From positions 1 through 24,952 of the forward strand of contig CAJPKN010000015.1 in the NCBI GenBank assembly GCA_905370385.1: a stretch of 24,952 nt of DNA, written 5' to 3'. Made by a program: the position numbers and the translations under genes. The stretch comes from Stomatobaculum longum (GTDB taxonomy: Bacteria > Bacillota > Clostridia > Lachnospirales > Lachnospiraceae). The notes below the pieces were generated by a model. That model ran no database searches and was not told the origin of the DNA. It saw only the letters and a program-made list of their open reading frames with translations. Positions 8,191 through 16,074 of the stretch are shown here, piece by piece; positions within the stretch are counted from its first letter, which is position 1; each line of letters starts with the position of its first letter.

Positions 8191-9288
8191 ATGAAACTCG
8201 GTATCGTAGGACTTCCGAATGTCGGAAAAAGTACGCTTTTTAACTCATTGACCAAGGCGGGCGCACAGGCCGCGAACTATCCTTTCTGCACCATCGACCC
8301 GAATGTCGGCGTGGTCGCAGTCCCGGATGCCCGCTTAAAAACCCTCGGCGAAATGCACCACTCCAAAAAGGTGACGCCCGCAGTCATCGAATTTGTCGAC
8401 ATCGCGGGACTTGTGCGCGGTGCCAGCAAAGGCGAAGGCCTCGGCAACCAGTTCCTCGCCAATATACGCGAGTGCGACGCAATTGTCCATGTGGTGCGCT
8501 GCTTTGAGGACGAAAATGTGATTCACGTGGACGGTTCCGTGGATCCGGTGCGGGACATCGAGACCATTAACCTGGAGCTCATTTTTGCGGATCTCGAAGT
8601 GCTGGAACGCCGCATTGCGAAGACCCAGAAATCCGCAAACAACGACAAGAGCTTAAAGAAGGAGCTCGAAATTCTGAAGGAGCTGAAGACCCTGCTCGAG
8701 GACGGAAAGCCCGCTTCCGCCTACGAAACGGAGGACAACGACAGCGCAAGCTTTGTCGCCTCTCTCTGCCTTCTGACCGCAAAGCCCGTGATTTATGCGG
8801 CCAATGTGAAGGAGGAGGACCTCGCGGACGACGGCGCTTCCAATCCGCATGTCGCAGCGGTTCGGGACTATGCCGCGGCACATCGGAGCAAGGTGTTCTG
8901 TGTCTCCGCCCAGATTGAAGAAGAGATTTCCGCCCTCGACGAGAGCGAAAAGGCCGACTACCTCGAGGCCCTCGGCATCTCCGCTTCCGGTCTTGACAAG
9001 CTGATTGCCGCGAGCTACGAGCTCCTGGGCCTCATCAGCTTCCTGACGACGGGCGAGGACGAGACCCGCGCCTGGACCATCAAAAAGGGATCCAAGGCGC
9101 CGCAGGCGGCCGGTAAAATTCACACCGACTTCGAGCGCGGCTTTATTCGCGCGGAGGTCATCTCCTACGACGATTTTGTGAGCTGCGGTTCCTCGAATGC
9201 CGCAAAAGAAAAGGGACTCATGCGTCTCGAGGGCAAGGAGTACATTGTCAAGGACGGCGATGTCATCCTGTTCCGCTTCAACGTCTGA
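8191..9288 (+). CDS. ychF: Redox-regulated Obg-family ATPase/GTPase YchF (OLA1 homologue)
   Basis: Universally conserved cytoplasmic P-loop NTPase of the Obg family that binds ribosomes and prefers ATP over GTP in studied members. The 365-residue length is typical. Seen: GLPNVGKST (7-15), NYPFCTIDPNVG (29-40), DIAGLVRGASKGEGLGNQF (70-88), the YchF-specific NVKEEDL in place of the usual NKxD specificity motif, a helical insert (about 130-170), and the C-terminal TGS domain (ISFLTTGEDETRAWTI through FERGFIRAEVISYDDF). The ATG at 8191 has AAAGGAG 11 bases upstream. It is monocistronic: its own promoter lies upstream and a strong terminator starts 12 bases after the stop. It is flanked by minus-strand genes on both sides. 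Confidence 0.97.
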   Translation: MKLGIVGLPNVGKSTLFNSLTKAGAQAANYPFCTIDPNVGVVAVPDARLKTLGEMHHSKKVTPAVIEFVDIAGLVRGASKGEGLGNQFLANIRECDAIVHVVRCFEDENVIHVDGSVDPVRDIETINLELIFADLEVLERRIAKTQKSANNDKSLKKELEILKELKTLLEDGKPASAYETEDNDSASFVASLCLLTAKPVIYAANVKEEDLADDGASNPHVAAVRDYAAAHRSKVFCVSAQIEEEISALDESEKADYLEALGISASGLDKLIAASYELLGLISFLTTGEDETRAWTIKKGSKAPQAAGKIHTDFERGFIRAEVISYDDFVSCGSSNAAKEKGLMRLEGKEYIVKDGDVILFRFNV

Positions 9289-9300
9289 TTTTCGCTCGGC

Positions 9301-9337
9301 AAAAAGCCCCGGTACCGAAAGGTACCGGGGCTTTTTT
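9301..9337. terminator. Bidirectional intrinsic terminator between ychF and a convergent gene
   Basis: An 11-bp GC-rich perfect stem (GCCCCGGTACC and its complement) closed by a GAAA tetraloop, with A5 on the left and T6 on the right. It serves ychF on the plus strand and, by symmetry, the convergent gene ending at 9345. Confidence 0.93.
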
Positions 9338-9344
9338 CTTTGAT

Positions 9345-10880
9345 TCAGTGAATCCAGTCCGTCCCCGGCGTCGCATTCCCGCCGGTATTCGGATTGAACC
9401 ACCACTCGCCTGTACTCGGATAAGGGGACGTCGGGTCCGTCGAATCGGGCAGCGGAACATCCGTCGGAATGTTCGGCGGAAGATCGGGTTGGGTAACCCA
9501 AGCGGTCTCCGTTTCCGATTCCCACTCCGTGGACTCGCTCGGTGCCGTACTCTCCCGGCTGCTCTCCGCAGTCGTTTCCGGCTTACTGAACTCGCTCGTC
9601 TCCGCGGCCGTTTCCGGCTTGCTCTCCGGTACGCTCTCCTTTGTCTCGGCCAGCAGAGTATCCGTCGGCGAAGTCTCGTTCCGACCGCCGCTGCCGCCGC
9701 GTCCTCTTCCGCTTCCGGGCTTCGTGATGCGACGCACCGTCTGCCGCTCGCTCTCACGCGTTGCGCTGCTCTCTTCGCTGCTGCTCTCGCCCTCCGTGCT
9801 CGCCGCCGCACTTTCCTCCGGCTTCGGACGGCTCTCGGCGGTCTGCTGTGTTGTCGCCGCCGCGCTCGTGCGCCGCACGGACGCACTTGTCTCGCGCCGT
9901 CTGATAGCGCTTGTCTCTGTCTTTTCCGTGCTCCGCTGTATTTCCGTTGCCTGTGTGCTTTCTGCCGCACTGCTGCTCTCTGCGACAGCCGTGCTTCTTG
10001 CCGCCGTGCGACTCTCCGCAATTCGAAGCTTCGTCTCGTTCGCGGCTCCGGTCGTAAACACCAGGGACATATCCTGCGTCGACTCCGTTTTATCGCTCTC
10101 GGTCAGCCGTATCTGTGTCGGATAGCGAAGGCGCAGCCGGCACTGCAATTCCAGGCTGTTGCCGGAACTGCCGAGCGCTTCCGCCTGAAAACGGGTCGTA
10201 TAGCGGTACTCCACTTCGACGCCGTCACCGGAAACGCCTGTCTCGCCGAGTTTTTTGAGACTTGTCAGCTCGGTGCGCTCCACGGTCTTCTCCTCCGGAA
10301 ACTGCGTGGAAAATGCCGCATTCTCCGGGGTCAGATACAGATTGGCCGTAAACTTTCCGTCCTCTCTCTCCTCGACGCTGCGGAAGAGAAGACAGGCAAG
10401 CGGCTTTTTGAATTCCGGCAGGCCCGCATCATACTGATAGCGCATGCCGCCGATTGCAAGGGCCGGCTGCCCGCTCTTTAAGCGCATGGACTCGCCGTCA
10501 CCGCTTAAATTGGGCTGCTCGAGGCGCACGGCGCTGCCGTTCGCACGGAGCGGATAGGACAGGCGCAGATACACGCCCTTTTCCAGCGCATCCGCGGGGA
10601 TTGCGTCCCTGAGACTCAAATCCACCCGCCGGCCGTTCTGGCTCCGGTTCACATCGACCGCAAAACTCTGCAGCGACTCGCCCTGCTTGCTGACGAGCTC
10701 CGCCGTATAGCGCTCTTCTCCGGTCTGCTGCGTTCCTTGGTTGTTCTCCACGGCCATCAGCACCAAGCGTGACCTGTCCGCCCCCCTTATATATTGTTTT
10801 CCGATTCCCCAAACGCACAAGACAAGCGCCGCTCCGGCAATCCAGAGCCGGGCCTGCTTGAGCACTCCGATTATTTTCAT
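9345..10880 (-). CDS. Membrane-tethered protein with Ser/Thr/Glu-rich stalk, function unknown
   Basis: I do not recognise a named family. The 511 residues start with a basic segment and a hydrophobic helix (about 10-28) that acts as an N-terminal anchor or uncleaved signal. Residues about 40-275 look like a folded extracellular domain rich in beta-strand patterns. Residues 275-460 are low-complexity Ser/Thr/Glu/Ala with scattered Arg and a GRGRGGSGG patch (391-399). The end (460-511) is Pro/Asp-rich, with GEWWFNPNTGG and a final DWIH. There is no LPxTG or C-terminal TM, so the stalk would project outward from the N-terminal anchor. The ATG at 10880 has only a weak GGTGAG 3 bases upstream. The AT-rich upstream gap holds a poor promoter match (CTGTCA, 16 bases, TAATAT). 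It shares the terminator with ychF. Confidence 0.75.
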   Translation of the reverse strand: MKIIGVLKQARLWIAGAALVLCVWGIGKQYIRGADRSRLVLMAVENNQGTQQTGEERYTAELVSKQGESLQSFAVDVNRSQNGRRVDLSLRDAIPADALEKGVYLRLSYPLRANGSAVRLEQPNLSGDGESMRLKSGQPALAIGGMRYQYDAGLPEFKKPLACLLFRSVEEREDGKFTANLYLTPENAAFSTQFPEEKTVERTELTSLKKLGETGVSGDGVEVEYRYTTRFQAEALGSSGNSLELQCRLRLRYPTQIRLTESDKTESTQDMSLVFTTGAANETKLRIAESRTAARSTAVAESSSAAESTQATEIQRSTEKTETSAIRRRETSASVRRTSAAATTQQTAESRPKPEESAAASTEGESSSEESSATRESERQTVRRITKPGSGRGRGGSGGRNETSPTDTLLAETKESVPESKPETAAETSEFSKPETTAESSRESTAPSESTEWESETETAWVTQPDLPPNIPTDVPLPDSTDPTSPYPSTGEWWFNPNTGGNATPGTDWIH

Positions 10881-11002
10881 GAACTCACCATATCATCTAA
10901 GTTAATATTATGTCTACGCTATACTATGACAGAGAATCCGGAAAAACGCCAGCATTTTAGAAGAATTTCTTAATATTTCTTATTATGTTCTTAGTTTTAT
11001 AC

Positions 11003-11031
11003 AAAAAGCGCGCCTCCCGGCGGAGACGCGC
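11003..11031 (-). terminator. Intrinsic terminator after the DUF1292 gene
   Basis: On the minus strand, GCGCGTCTCC pairs with GGAGGCGCGC (10 bp with one G-U) across a GCCG loop, followed by T5. It lies about 30 bases after the DUF1292 stop and ends that unit before the next gene. Confidence 0.85.
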
Positions 11032-11061
11032 CCTTCGAGAAACGTTAAGCTTCTCTTAAAT

Positions 11062-11412
11062 TCAATCCTCGTTGTCCTCGGCATCCTCGCCTTCCATGAG
11101 TTCCTTGAACTCTTCCTCGTCGAGAATCTCGTCAAAGGCATCGCTGACAATCTCATACTCTTCATCGCTCTCGATGTTCGTGAGATCCGGCTGGCCGTCC
11201 TCTGTCTCCTCGTAGCGGTACAGGTAGACATTGCCGTCCTCATCCTCGCCGCTCTCCGGCATCAGCGCAATGTACTCCTTGCCCTCATTGCCCGCCTCAA
11301 AAATCGTGAGAACCACGCACTCCATGGTACTCCCGTCATCCAGCGTCAGCGTGACCGTGGTGTCGCCGCCGTCAAACAGACCCTCGTGCTTCAGTTCTTC
11401 GTGTTCGCTCAT
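11062..11412 (-). CDS. DUF1292 (YrzB-like) acidic protein
   Basis: A small, very acidic cytoplasmic protein of 116 residues. The family is common in Firmicutes and has no established function; many members lie near yrrK/yqgF genes, which are not seen here. The core matches the family: VTLTLDDGSTMECVVLTIFE, then KEYIALMP and NVYLYRYEE, and the end is a run of Asp and Glu (EEEFKELMEGEDAEDNED). The ATG at 11412 was chosen over an upstream in-frame start because the longer form adds a basic, non-family segment; GAGG lies 9 bases before 11412. It has a consensus promoter overlapping the end of the helicase gene and its own terminator, so it can be expressed alone. Confidence 0.88.
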   Translation of the reverse strand: MSEHEELKHEGLFDGGDTTVTLTLDDGSTMECVVLTIFEAGNEGKEYIALMPESGEDEDGNVYLYRYEETEDGQPDLTNIESDEEYEIVSDAFDEILDEEEFKELMEGEDAEDNED

Positions 11413-11460
11413 TTTGCTTTTCCTCACTCTCAGAAAGATAAAACGATTTCCGCTCTTCCT

Positions 11461-11489
11461 ACTATAGCGATGCCCCGCCCCTCTGTCAA
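11461..11489 (-). promoter_or_regulatory. Consensus sigma-A promoter of the DUF1292 gene
   Basis: On the minus strand, a perfect TTGACA (11489-11484), 17 bases and TATAGT (11466-11461), about 50 bases before the DUF1292 ATG. The -35 box overlaps the stop codon of the upstream helicase gene (11488-11486). Confidence 0.85.
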
Positions 11490-13336
11490 CGTGACTCGTA
11501 CTCCCGCACAAAACGACTCTCCTCCGCCTGCCGCCGAAAACGGGTCTTACAGGTCAGAATGCGGAGTTCGTCCTTGGCGCGCGTCATCGCGACATAGAAC
11601 ATGCGTCTCTCCTCTTCCAGTTCTTCCCGACTGTTCGCCTTGCGGTGCGGCACAATGCCCTCGTTGACATCGAGCAAAAAGACGGTCTGAAATTCCAGTC
11701 CCTTGGAGGCGTGGTAGGTCATGAGCTGCACTTCGTCTCCGTCCTCCTGTGCCTTGCTGCGCGCGGAGATAGCCGCGTTGAAGGCCTGTCCGTCCGCCCG
11801 CCAATCCGCAAGCGTCGCAAAGCCCTCCGCGGAGGCCTCGATTTCTTCCAGAATATCGAAGAGCTCGCTCTCTTCGATTTCTCTCTCTTCGGCGTACTGC
11901 CTGAGAAAGCCGTCGTAGCCGACTTCGCCGCGGATATAGGCAATGGCCTCGGCGGGGCGCATGCGCGAGAGCGCTCTGAGTTCCCTGCCGAAGCGCCCCA
12001 GTCGCTCATCCATCCAGTGCTCGCCGCTCTTCTCATAGTGCGCCCTGAGTCCCGCGAGGCTCTCCCCCTCCATGCGCACGGCCTCGCGGCGTATGTAGCG
12101 ATTCGGACGGTTCATGATACGCAGCAGGTCTCCGGGCTCCGCTGTGTCGCCCGCTAAGCGCAGATAGGCGAGGAGATCCCGTGCAATCCAGTGTTCGCCG
12201 AGATCCGGCAACATTTCCCGCATGCGGAAGGGGATGTTCTCGCGGTAAAGCCGCCGCGCTAAGAGACGCGGCTGCAAATTGGTGCGGTAAAGGACGGCGA
12301 TGCTGTCATAGCGGGCCCCCTGCTTTGCAAGCGCGCGTATCTCCCGCACCAAATAATCCGTCTCCGCCTGCGGGGTCGGGCAGACCACCGTGTTCACCGG
12401 CCTTCCCGAGGGGCGAGCGGCTTTGATTTCCTTCGGGAAACGCGTCTTGTTCCGCGCAATCAGTCGGCCCGCCGTCTTCACGATTTCCGGGGTCGAGCGA
12501 TAGTTCACGTTCAACACGACTTTGGCGGCCTTGGGATAATCCTTTGTGAAATGCAGCATGAGCTCCGGTGCGGCGCCGCGGAAACGGTAAATCGACTGAT
12601 CGTCGTCCCCGACAATCATGAGATTGGCCTTCTTTCCGGCAATCATGCGCACAATTTCGTACTGCAGGCGGTTGATGTCCTGAAACTCATCGACCAAAAG
12701 CCAGGTGTAACGCGCCGAGAGGGCCGCGCGGATATCCGCCCGCTCTTTGAGAAGCTCATAGCACATGCGGAGCATGTCCTCATAGTCTATCTTTCTGAGC
12801 TCTGCGAGCGCGCTTTCATACTCGCGGTAAATCTCCCGAAACTGCTCGGCGGGACAACTCACGGAATAGTAATTCGAGAGCTCTGCCCTCTCCTCTTTGA
12901 CCAGCGCAATCTCCGAGAGCACGTTCTGAACCAGGCTGCGAAAGTCGCCGCTCTCCGTCTTGCGCCGCTTAAGCGCTGCGGAGACCAAGGCGCGTCTCTC
13001 CTCCTCGCCGATCACCTGATCCGCCTGATAGCCGTAGGCGGTTCTCAGAATGCGGAAAAAGAAGGCGTGAAAGGTTCCGAAGCAAACGCCGGTGCGCTCG
13101 CTCTCCACGGTTTTTCGGTAGCGCTCCTCCATTTCCCGCGCCGCCGCGCGCGAAAAGGTGAGAACCAGAACGGACTGCGGCCGCACGCCGCGCTCCTCCG
13201 TCAGATAGCGCACGCGCTGCGTCAGCACAAAGGTCTTTCCGGAGCCGGGTCCCGCAATGACAAGAAGCGGTCCCTCCCCGTGGGTGACCGCTTCTCTCTG
13301 CGCCGGATTTAATTTGTCATACGATTTAAGCGCCAA
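11486..13336 (-). CDS. UvrD/PcrA-type superfamily 1A DNA helicase, short form
   Basis: ATP-driven 3'-5' DNA helicase of the UvrD/Rep/PcrA group, expected in repair or in removal of protein from DNA. Motifs in order: Q motif LNPAQREAV (9-17), Walker A AGPGSGKT (28-35), [28 protein letters not shown] (213-222), [13 protein letters not shown] (243-255), [36 protein letters not shown] (538-554) and [11 protein letters not shown] (581-591). It is about 616 residues and stops soon after motif VI, lacking the roughly 100-residue C-terminal extension of PcrA that binds RNA polymerase in studied members. The start is uncertain: TTG at 13336 fits the family N-terminus and overlaps gltX by 11 bases, while an ATG at 13390 would overlap by 65. 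It is probably co-transcribed with gltX. Confidence 0.9.
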   Translation of the reverse strand: MALKSYDKLNPAQREAVTHGEGPLLVIAGPGSGKTFVLTQRVRYLTEERGVRPQSVLVLTFSRAAAREMEERYRKTVESERTGVCFGTFHAFFFRILRTAYGYQADQVIGEEERRALVSAALKRRKTESGDFRSLVQNVLSEIALVKEERAELSNYYSVSCPAEQFREIYREYESALAELRKIDYEDMLRMCYELLKERADIRAALSARYTWLLVDEFQDINRLQYEIVRMIAGKKANLMIVGDDDQSIYRFRGAAPELMLHFTKDYPKAAKVVLNVNYRSTPEIVKTAGRLIARNKTRFPKEIKAARPSGRPVNTVVCPTPQAETDYLVREIRALAKQGARYDSIAVLYRTNLQPRLLARRLYRENIPFRMREMLPDLGEHWIARDLLAYLRLAGDTAEPGDLLRIMNRPNRYIRREAVRMEGESLAGLRAHYEKSGEHWMDERLGRFGRELRALSRMRPAEAIAYIRGEVGYDGFLRQYAEEREIEESELFDILEEIEASAEGFATLADWRADGQAFNAAISARSKAQEDGDEVQLMTYHASKGLEFQTVFLLDVNEGIVPHRKANSREELEEERRMFYVAMTRAKDELRILTCKTRFRRQAEESRFVREYESR

Positions 13337-14774
13337 GTTTCTTCTGTCCCTCTCTGAGGCGCGCAAGTGACTCCTCCTTGCCGAGCACATCCATAATCTC
13401 GGTCGCGCCGGCCGGCGTCATGAGCTTACCGGAGAGCGCAATGCGGAGCGGCCACATCACGAGGCCGGTCTTGTAGCCCTTCTCCTCGCCGTAGGCCTTC
13501 AGGAGTTCAAAGAGCGCGTCGTTATTCCAGCTTTCGACGGCTTCCAGCTTCGGCAGAACCTCTCCGAGAATTTCGCGCGAACTCTCGAGGCTCGACTTTG
13601 ACTTCTTGTTCACAAAGAGCTCGGTCTCGTAGGCCGGAAGCTCGTTGAAGAAGTCCACCATCTCCCGGATGTCGAGGAAGGTCTCGACGCGCGTTCTGAC
13701 CATCTCCGCGATTTTCTTTAAATCCAGGGGCTTCGTCACATACTCCTTCAGGTACTTCTCGCCCCGCCGGTAGAACTCTTCCGGCGCCATCGCCTTGAAG
13801 TACTCGCCGTTCATCCAGCGAAGCTTGGTCATATCAAAGACCGCCGGCGACTTCGAGATGCGGCCGTAGTCAAAGACTTCCGCGAGCTCTTTGAGGCTGA
13901 AAATTTCGCGGTCTCCCTCGGGCGACCAGCCGAGCAGCGCGACAAAATTCACGACCGCCTCGCTCACAAAGCCCTGCTCGATCAAATCCTCGAAGGATGC
14001 GTGACCGCTCCGCTTCGAGAGCTTCTGGTGCAGCTCGTTCGTAATGGTCGGGCAATGCACATAAATCGGCACCTCCCAACCGAAGGCCTCATAGAGGCGG
14101 TTGTACTTCGGCGAGGAGGAGAGATACTCCTGCCCGCGCACCACATGGCTGATCTCCATCAGGTGATCGTCCACGACATTCGCAAAATTATAGGTCGGGA
14201 AACCGTCCGACTTAATGAGAACCATGTCGTCGAGCTCGGAATTGTCCACCGTGATATCGCCGTAGATCTCATCGTGGAAGGTGGTCGTACCCGTTCTGGG
14301 GTTGTTCTGACGAATGACGAAGGGCTCGCCCGCGGCAACCCGGCGCTCCGCTTCCTCCTTCGGAATCGAAAGGCAATGCTTGTCGTACTGCATGATGACT
14401 TCGCCGTTCACCGTCTGCTTGAGCGAGTCGAGCCGCTCCTGGTCGCAGAAGCAGTAATACGCCTCTCCCTTTTCCACGAGCTGCTTCGCATACTGCATGT
14501 AAATACCCGCGCGCATGCGCTCGCTCTGTACATAGGGCCCGTAGCCCTTATCCTGATCCGGTCCCTCATCGTGCAGGAGTCCGGTCTCCTCCAGTGTGCG
14601 ATAAATAATTTCCGTTGCGCCCTCGACAAATCTGCCCTGATCCGTGTCCTCGATGCGGAGGATGAAGGTGCCGTCCCCGTGCTTTGCGATAAGATACGCA
14701 TAAAGTGCCGTACGCAGGTTTCCGACATGCATGCGCCCGGTGGGGCTCGGCGCATATCTGGTTCTGATTTTCAT
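13326..14774 (-). CDS. gltX: Glutamate--tRNA ligase
   Basis: Class I aminoacyl-tRNA synthetase that charges tRNA(Glu). The 482 residues show [18 protein letters not shown] with the HIGH-type motif HVGN (16-19), [11 protein letters not shown], a probable zinc knuckle (C108, C110 and H133/C134), the [11 protein letters not shown] region and the KMSKS-type loop KLSKR (251-255), followed by the all-helical anticodon-binding half. The ATG at 14774 has GGGAGAG 6 bases upstream. Whether it also mischarges tRNA(Gln), as in organisms that use GatCAB, cannot be read from the sequence. It lies between the phosphatase gene (45-base gap upstream) and the helicase gene, which overlaps its stop. Confidence 0.97.
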   Translation of the reverse strand: MKIRTRYAPSPTGRMHVGNLRTALYAYLIAKHGDGTFILRIEDTDQGRFVEGATEIIYRTLEETGLLHDEGPDQDKGYGPYVQSERMRAGIYMQYAKQLVEKGEAYYCFCDQERLDSLKQTVNGEVIMQYDKHCLSIPKEEAERRVAAGEPFVIRQNNPRTGTTTFHDEIYGDITVDNSELDDMVLIKSDGFPTYNFANVVDDHLMEISHVVRGQEYLSSSPKYNRLYEAFGWEVPIYVHCPTITNELHQKLSKRSGHASFEDLIEQGFVSEAVVNFVALLGWSPEGDREIFSLKELAEVFDYGRISKSPAVFDMTKLRWMNGEYFKAMAPEEFYRRGEKYLKEYVTKPLDLKKIAEMVRTRVETFLDIREMVDFFNELPAYETELFVNKKSKSSLESSREILGEVLPKLEAVESWNNDALFELLKAYGEEKGYKTGLVMWPLRIALSGKLMTPAGATEIMDVLGKEESLARLREGQKKLGA

Positions 14775-14816
14775 GTTGAACTCTCCCTTCGTTCTGCCAA
14801 GAGCAGCTTTTGCCTT

Positions 14817-14845
14817 ATTTTAGCACGCCATGTTCCCCCCCGCAA
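14817..14845 (-). promoter_or_regulatory. Candidate gltX promoter with a G-tract in the spacer
   Basis: On the minus strand, TTGCGG (14845-14840), 17 bases and TAAAAT (14822-14817). The -35 and spacer lie inside the end of the phosphatase gene and include most of a G7 run (14835-14841). It may drive gltX and the helicase gene. Confidence 0.4.
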
Positions 14846-15332
14846 TTGCTCTTACGCCTTCTTTGCCGAGCGTCTTCAAAAGCCCCTCGCAGCCCTCCGT
14901 AATCTGGTCGGCACAGCTCACGAAATCTCCCGTGTACCAGGGATCCGCAATTTCCGAATTCGCGCCGCCTGTCTTCGCAAAGGCGTGCAGCAGTGCGAGT
15001 TTTCGGGCCGGATCTCCGCCGAGAATACGCTTTGCATCCAGTATATTTCTCCGGTCCATACAAATCAGATAATCATACGCATCGTAATCCGCGCGCTTTA
15101 ACAGCACCGCGCGCTTTTCCCCGCAGGGAATCCCGCGCTGTTTCAATTCGGCCCGCGCAGCCGGATACATGGGATTCCCCATGTCGTAAATAATCTCCTG
15201 GGTACTCGTCGCTGCCGAAGCGCACTCCACCTGTTCCTCCACGCCTGCTTTTTTTATCAGGTCCCGCATAATAAATTCCGCCATGGGACTGCGGCATATA
15301 TTGCCGAGGCAAATAAATAAAATCTTCTTCAT
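14820..15332 (-). CDS. Low-molecular-weight protein tyrosine phosphatase
   Basis: Cytoplasmic phosphatase that removes phosphate from tyrosine (or arginine) residues through a cysteine phosphoenzyme. The 170 residues begin with the P-loop CLGNICRS (C8 nucleophile, R14 phosphate binding) and carry the general acid in DPWY (D130). The order is that of bacterial LMW-PTPs, with RGIP and YDYLICMD between. In place of the usual short linker there is ILGGDPARKLALLHAFAKTGG. The ATG at 15332 follows TTGGAG by 7 bases; a GTG two codons earlier would leave no spacing. No tyrosine kinase gene lies nearby, so the partner is unknown. YwlE-type arginine phosphatase activity is an alternative that motif reading cannot exclude. 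Confidence 0.92.
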   Translation of the reverse strand: MKKILFICLGNICRSPMAEFIMRDLIKKAGVEEQVECASAATSTQEIIYDMGNPMYPAARAELKQRGIPCGEKRAVLLKRADYDAYDYLICMDRRNILDAKRILGGDPARKLALLHAFAKTGGANSEIADPWYTGDFVSCADQITEGCEGLLKTLGKEGVRAIAGGNMAC

Positions 15333-15359
15333 GAACACACTCCAAACCAGAGACAGACC

Positions 15360-15388
15360 TTGTTCCGCGTCTAAAAATCGAGTATGAT
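15360..15388 (+). promoter_or_regulatory. Promoter of the BLIP-like lipoprotein gene
   Basis: TTGTTC (15360-15365), 17 bases, TATGAT (15383-15388), about 65 bases before the lipoprotein start. It lies in the gap divergent from the phosphatase gene. The -10 is 5 of 6 and the -35 is 4 of 6. Confidence 0.55.
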
Positions 15389-15453
15389 TCTATCATGGGA
15401 GTTTCGTAAGAAATTTTAAGTTTACCCGCATTTTTTTGAAAGGAGTCATGAAT

Positions 15454-16074
15454 ATGAAGAAAAAATTAATCCTCGCTCTGGCCCTCTCTCTCTCCTTGTT
15501 TGCCGTTGCCTGCGGCGAAAAAAAGGCGGCTTCCGGCGGTGAAAGCAGCGTGAACAGCGAGACCTCCGTCTCCGGAGAAAACGCGGAAAGCAAGGCGGAA
15601 AGCGCTTCCGGCGCCGCAGACGCAAAGGAAAAGGCCGCCGCGGAAGGAGAGCCGACCGCTGCGCGCTACCTGGCTCTCAAGCAGGATATGAGCTATGAAG
15701 AAGTGAAAAAAATATTCGGCGCCGAGGGCAAGGCCGGTGCCGCAAAGGGCAGCTATACCTGGTCCGACGCCGACGGCAGGAAGCTTGTCACGGTCGCTTT
15801 TGACAATGACAAGCTGATTGCTGTCTCGCAGATCGGTGTCATCGAAAACAAGGACGCAAAGGTGACACTCGAAGCCTACAACAAGCTGAACCCGGAGCTC
15901 AGCTATGCGGAAGTCAAGGAAATCCTGGGCTCCGAAGGAGTTCCGGTCAGCACGAGCTTCATTGCCGGTCAGACCATTGCGAACTACAGCTGGAGCAATG
16001 CCGACGGCTCCGGTTGTGCGCTGACTTTCGCAAACGACAAGCTCTCCTCGATGACTTCGACCGGCTTACAGTAA
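15454..16074 (+). CDS. Lipoprotein with two BLIP/DUF3862-like repeats
   Basis: A 206-residue exported lipoprotein of unknown role. It has a basic start (MKKK), a hydrophobic signal and a lipobox ending at C20 (LFAVACG), then a Ser/Ala/Glu/Lys-rich linker (about 21-70). Two repeats of the BLIP/SmpA-like fold follow: about 72-130 (MSYEEVKKIFGAEG then YTWSDADGRKLVTVAFDNDKL) and about 141-206 (LSYAEVKEILGSEG then YSWSNADGSGCALTFANDKL). Such domains usually bind other proteins. Of three closely spaced ATGs, the one at 15454 was chosen because AAAGGAG lies 8 bases before it. Its last 9 bases overlap the end of the convergent essC, and no terminator separates them. It should be lipidated by Lgt (7155-8021). 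A link with the secretion locus is not shown. Confidence 0.88.
   Translation: MKKKLILALALSLSLFAVACGEKKAASGGESSVNSETSVSGENAESKAESASGAADAKEKAAAEGEPTAARYLALKQDMSYEEVKKIFGAEGKAGAAKGSYTWSDADGRKLVTVAFDNDKLIAVSQIGVIENKDAKVTLEAYNKLNPELSYAEVKEILGSEGVPVSTSFIAGQTIANYSWSNADGSGCALTFANDKLSSMTSTGLQ

Noticed and set aside
8653..9525. Minus-strand open frame of about 290 codons opposite ychF
   Set aside because: It covers the ychF terminator and is antisense to conserved YchF motifs; no promoter or family match.
14775..14819. T-box or other riboswitch leader for gltX
   Set aside because: Only 45 bases separate the genes, with no room for a T-box structure and no T-box core sequence.
14001..15101. Plus-strand open frame spanning the start of gltX and the end of the phosphatase gene
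   Set aside because: It crosses two well-supported minus-strand genes and their gap, with no recognisable domain.
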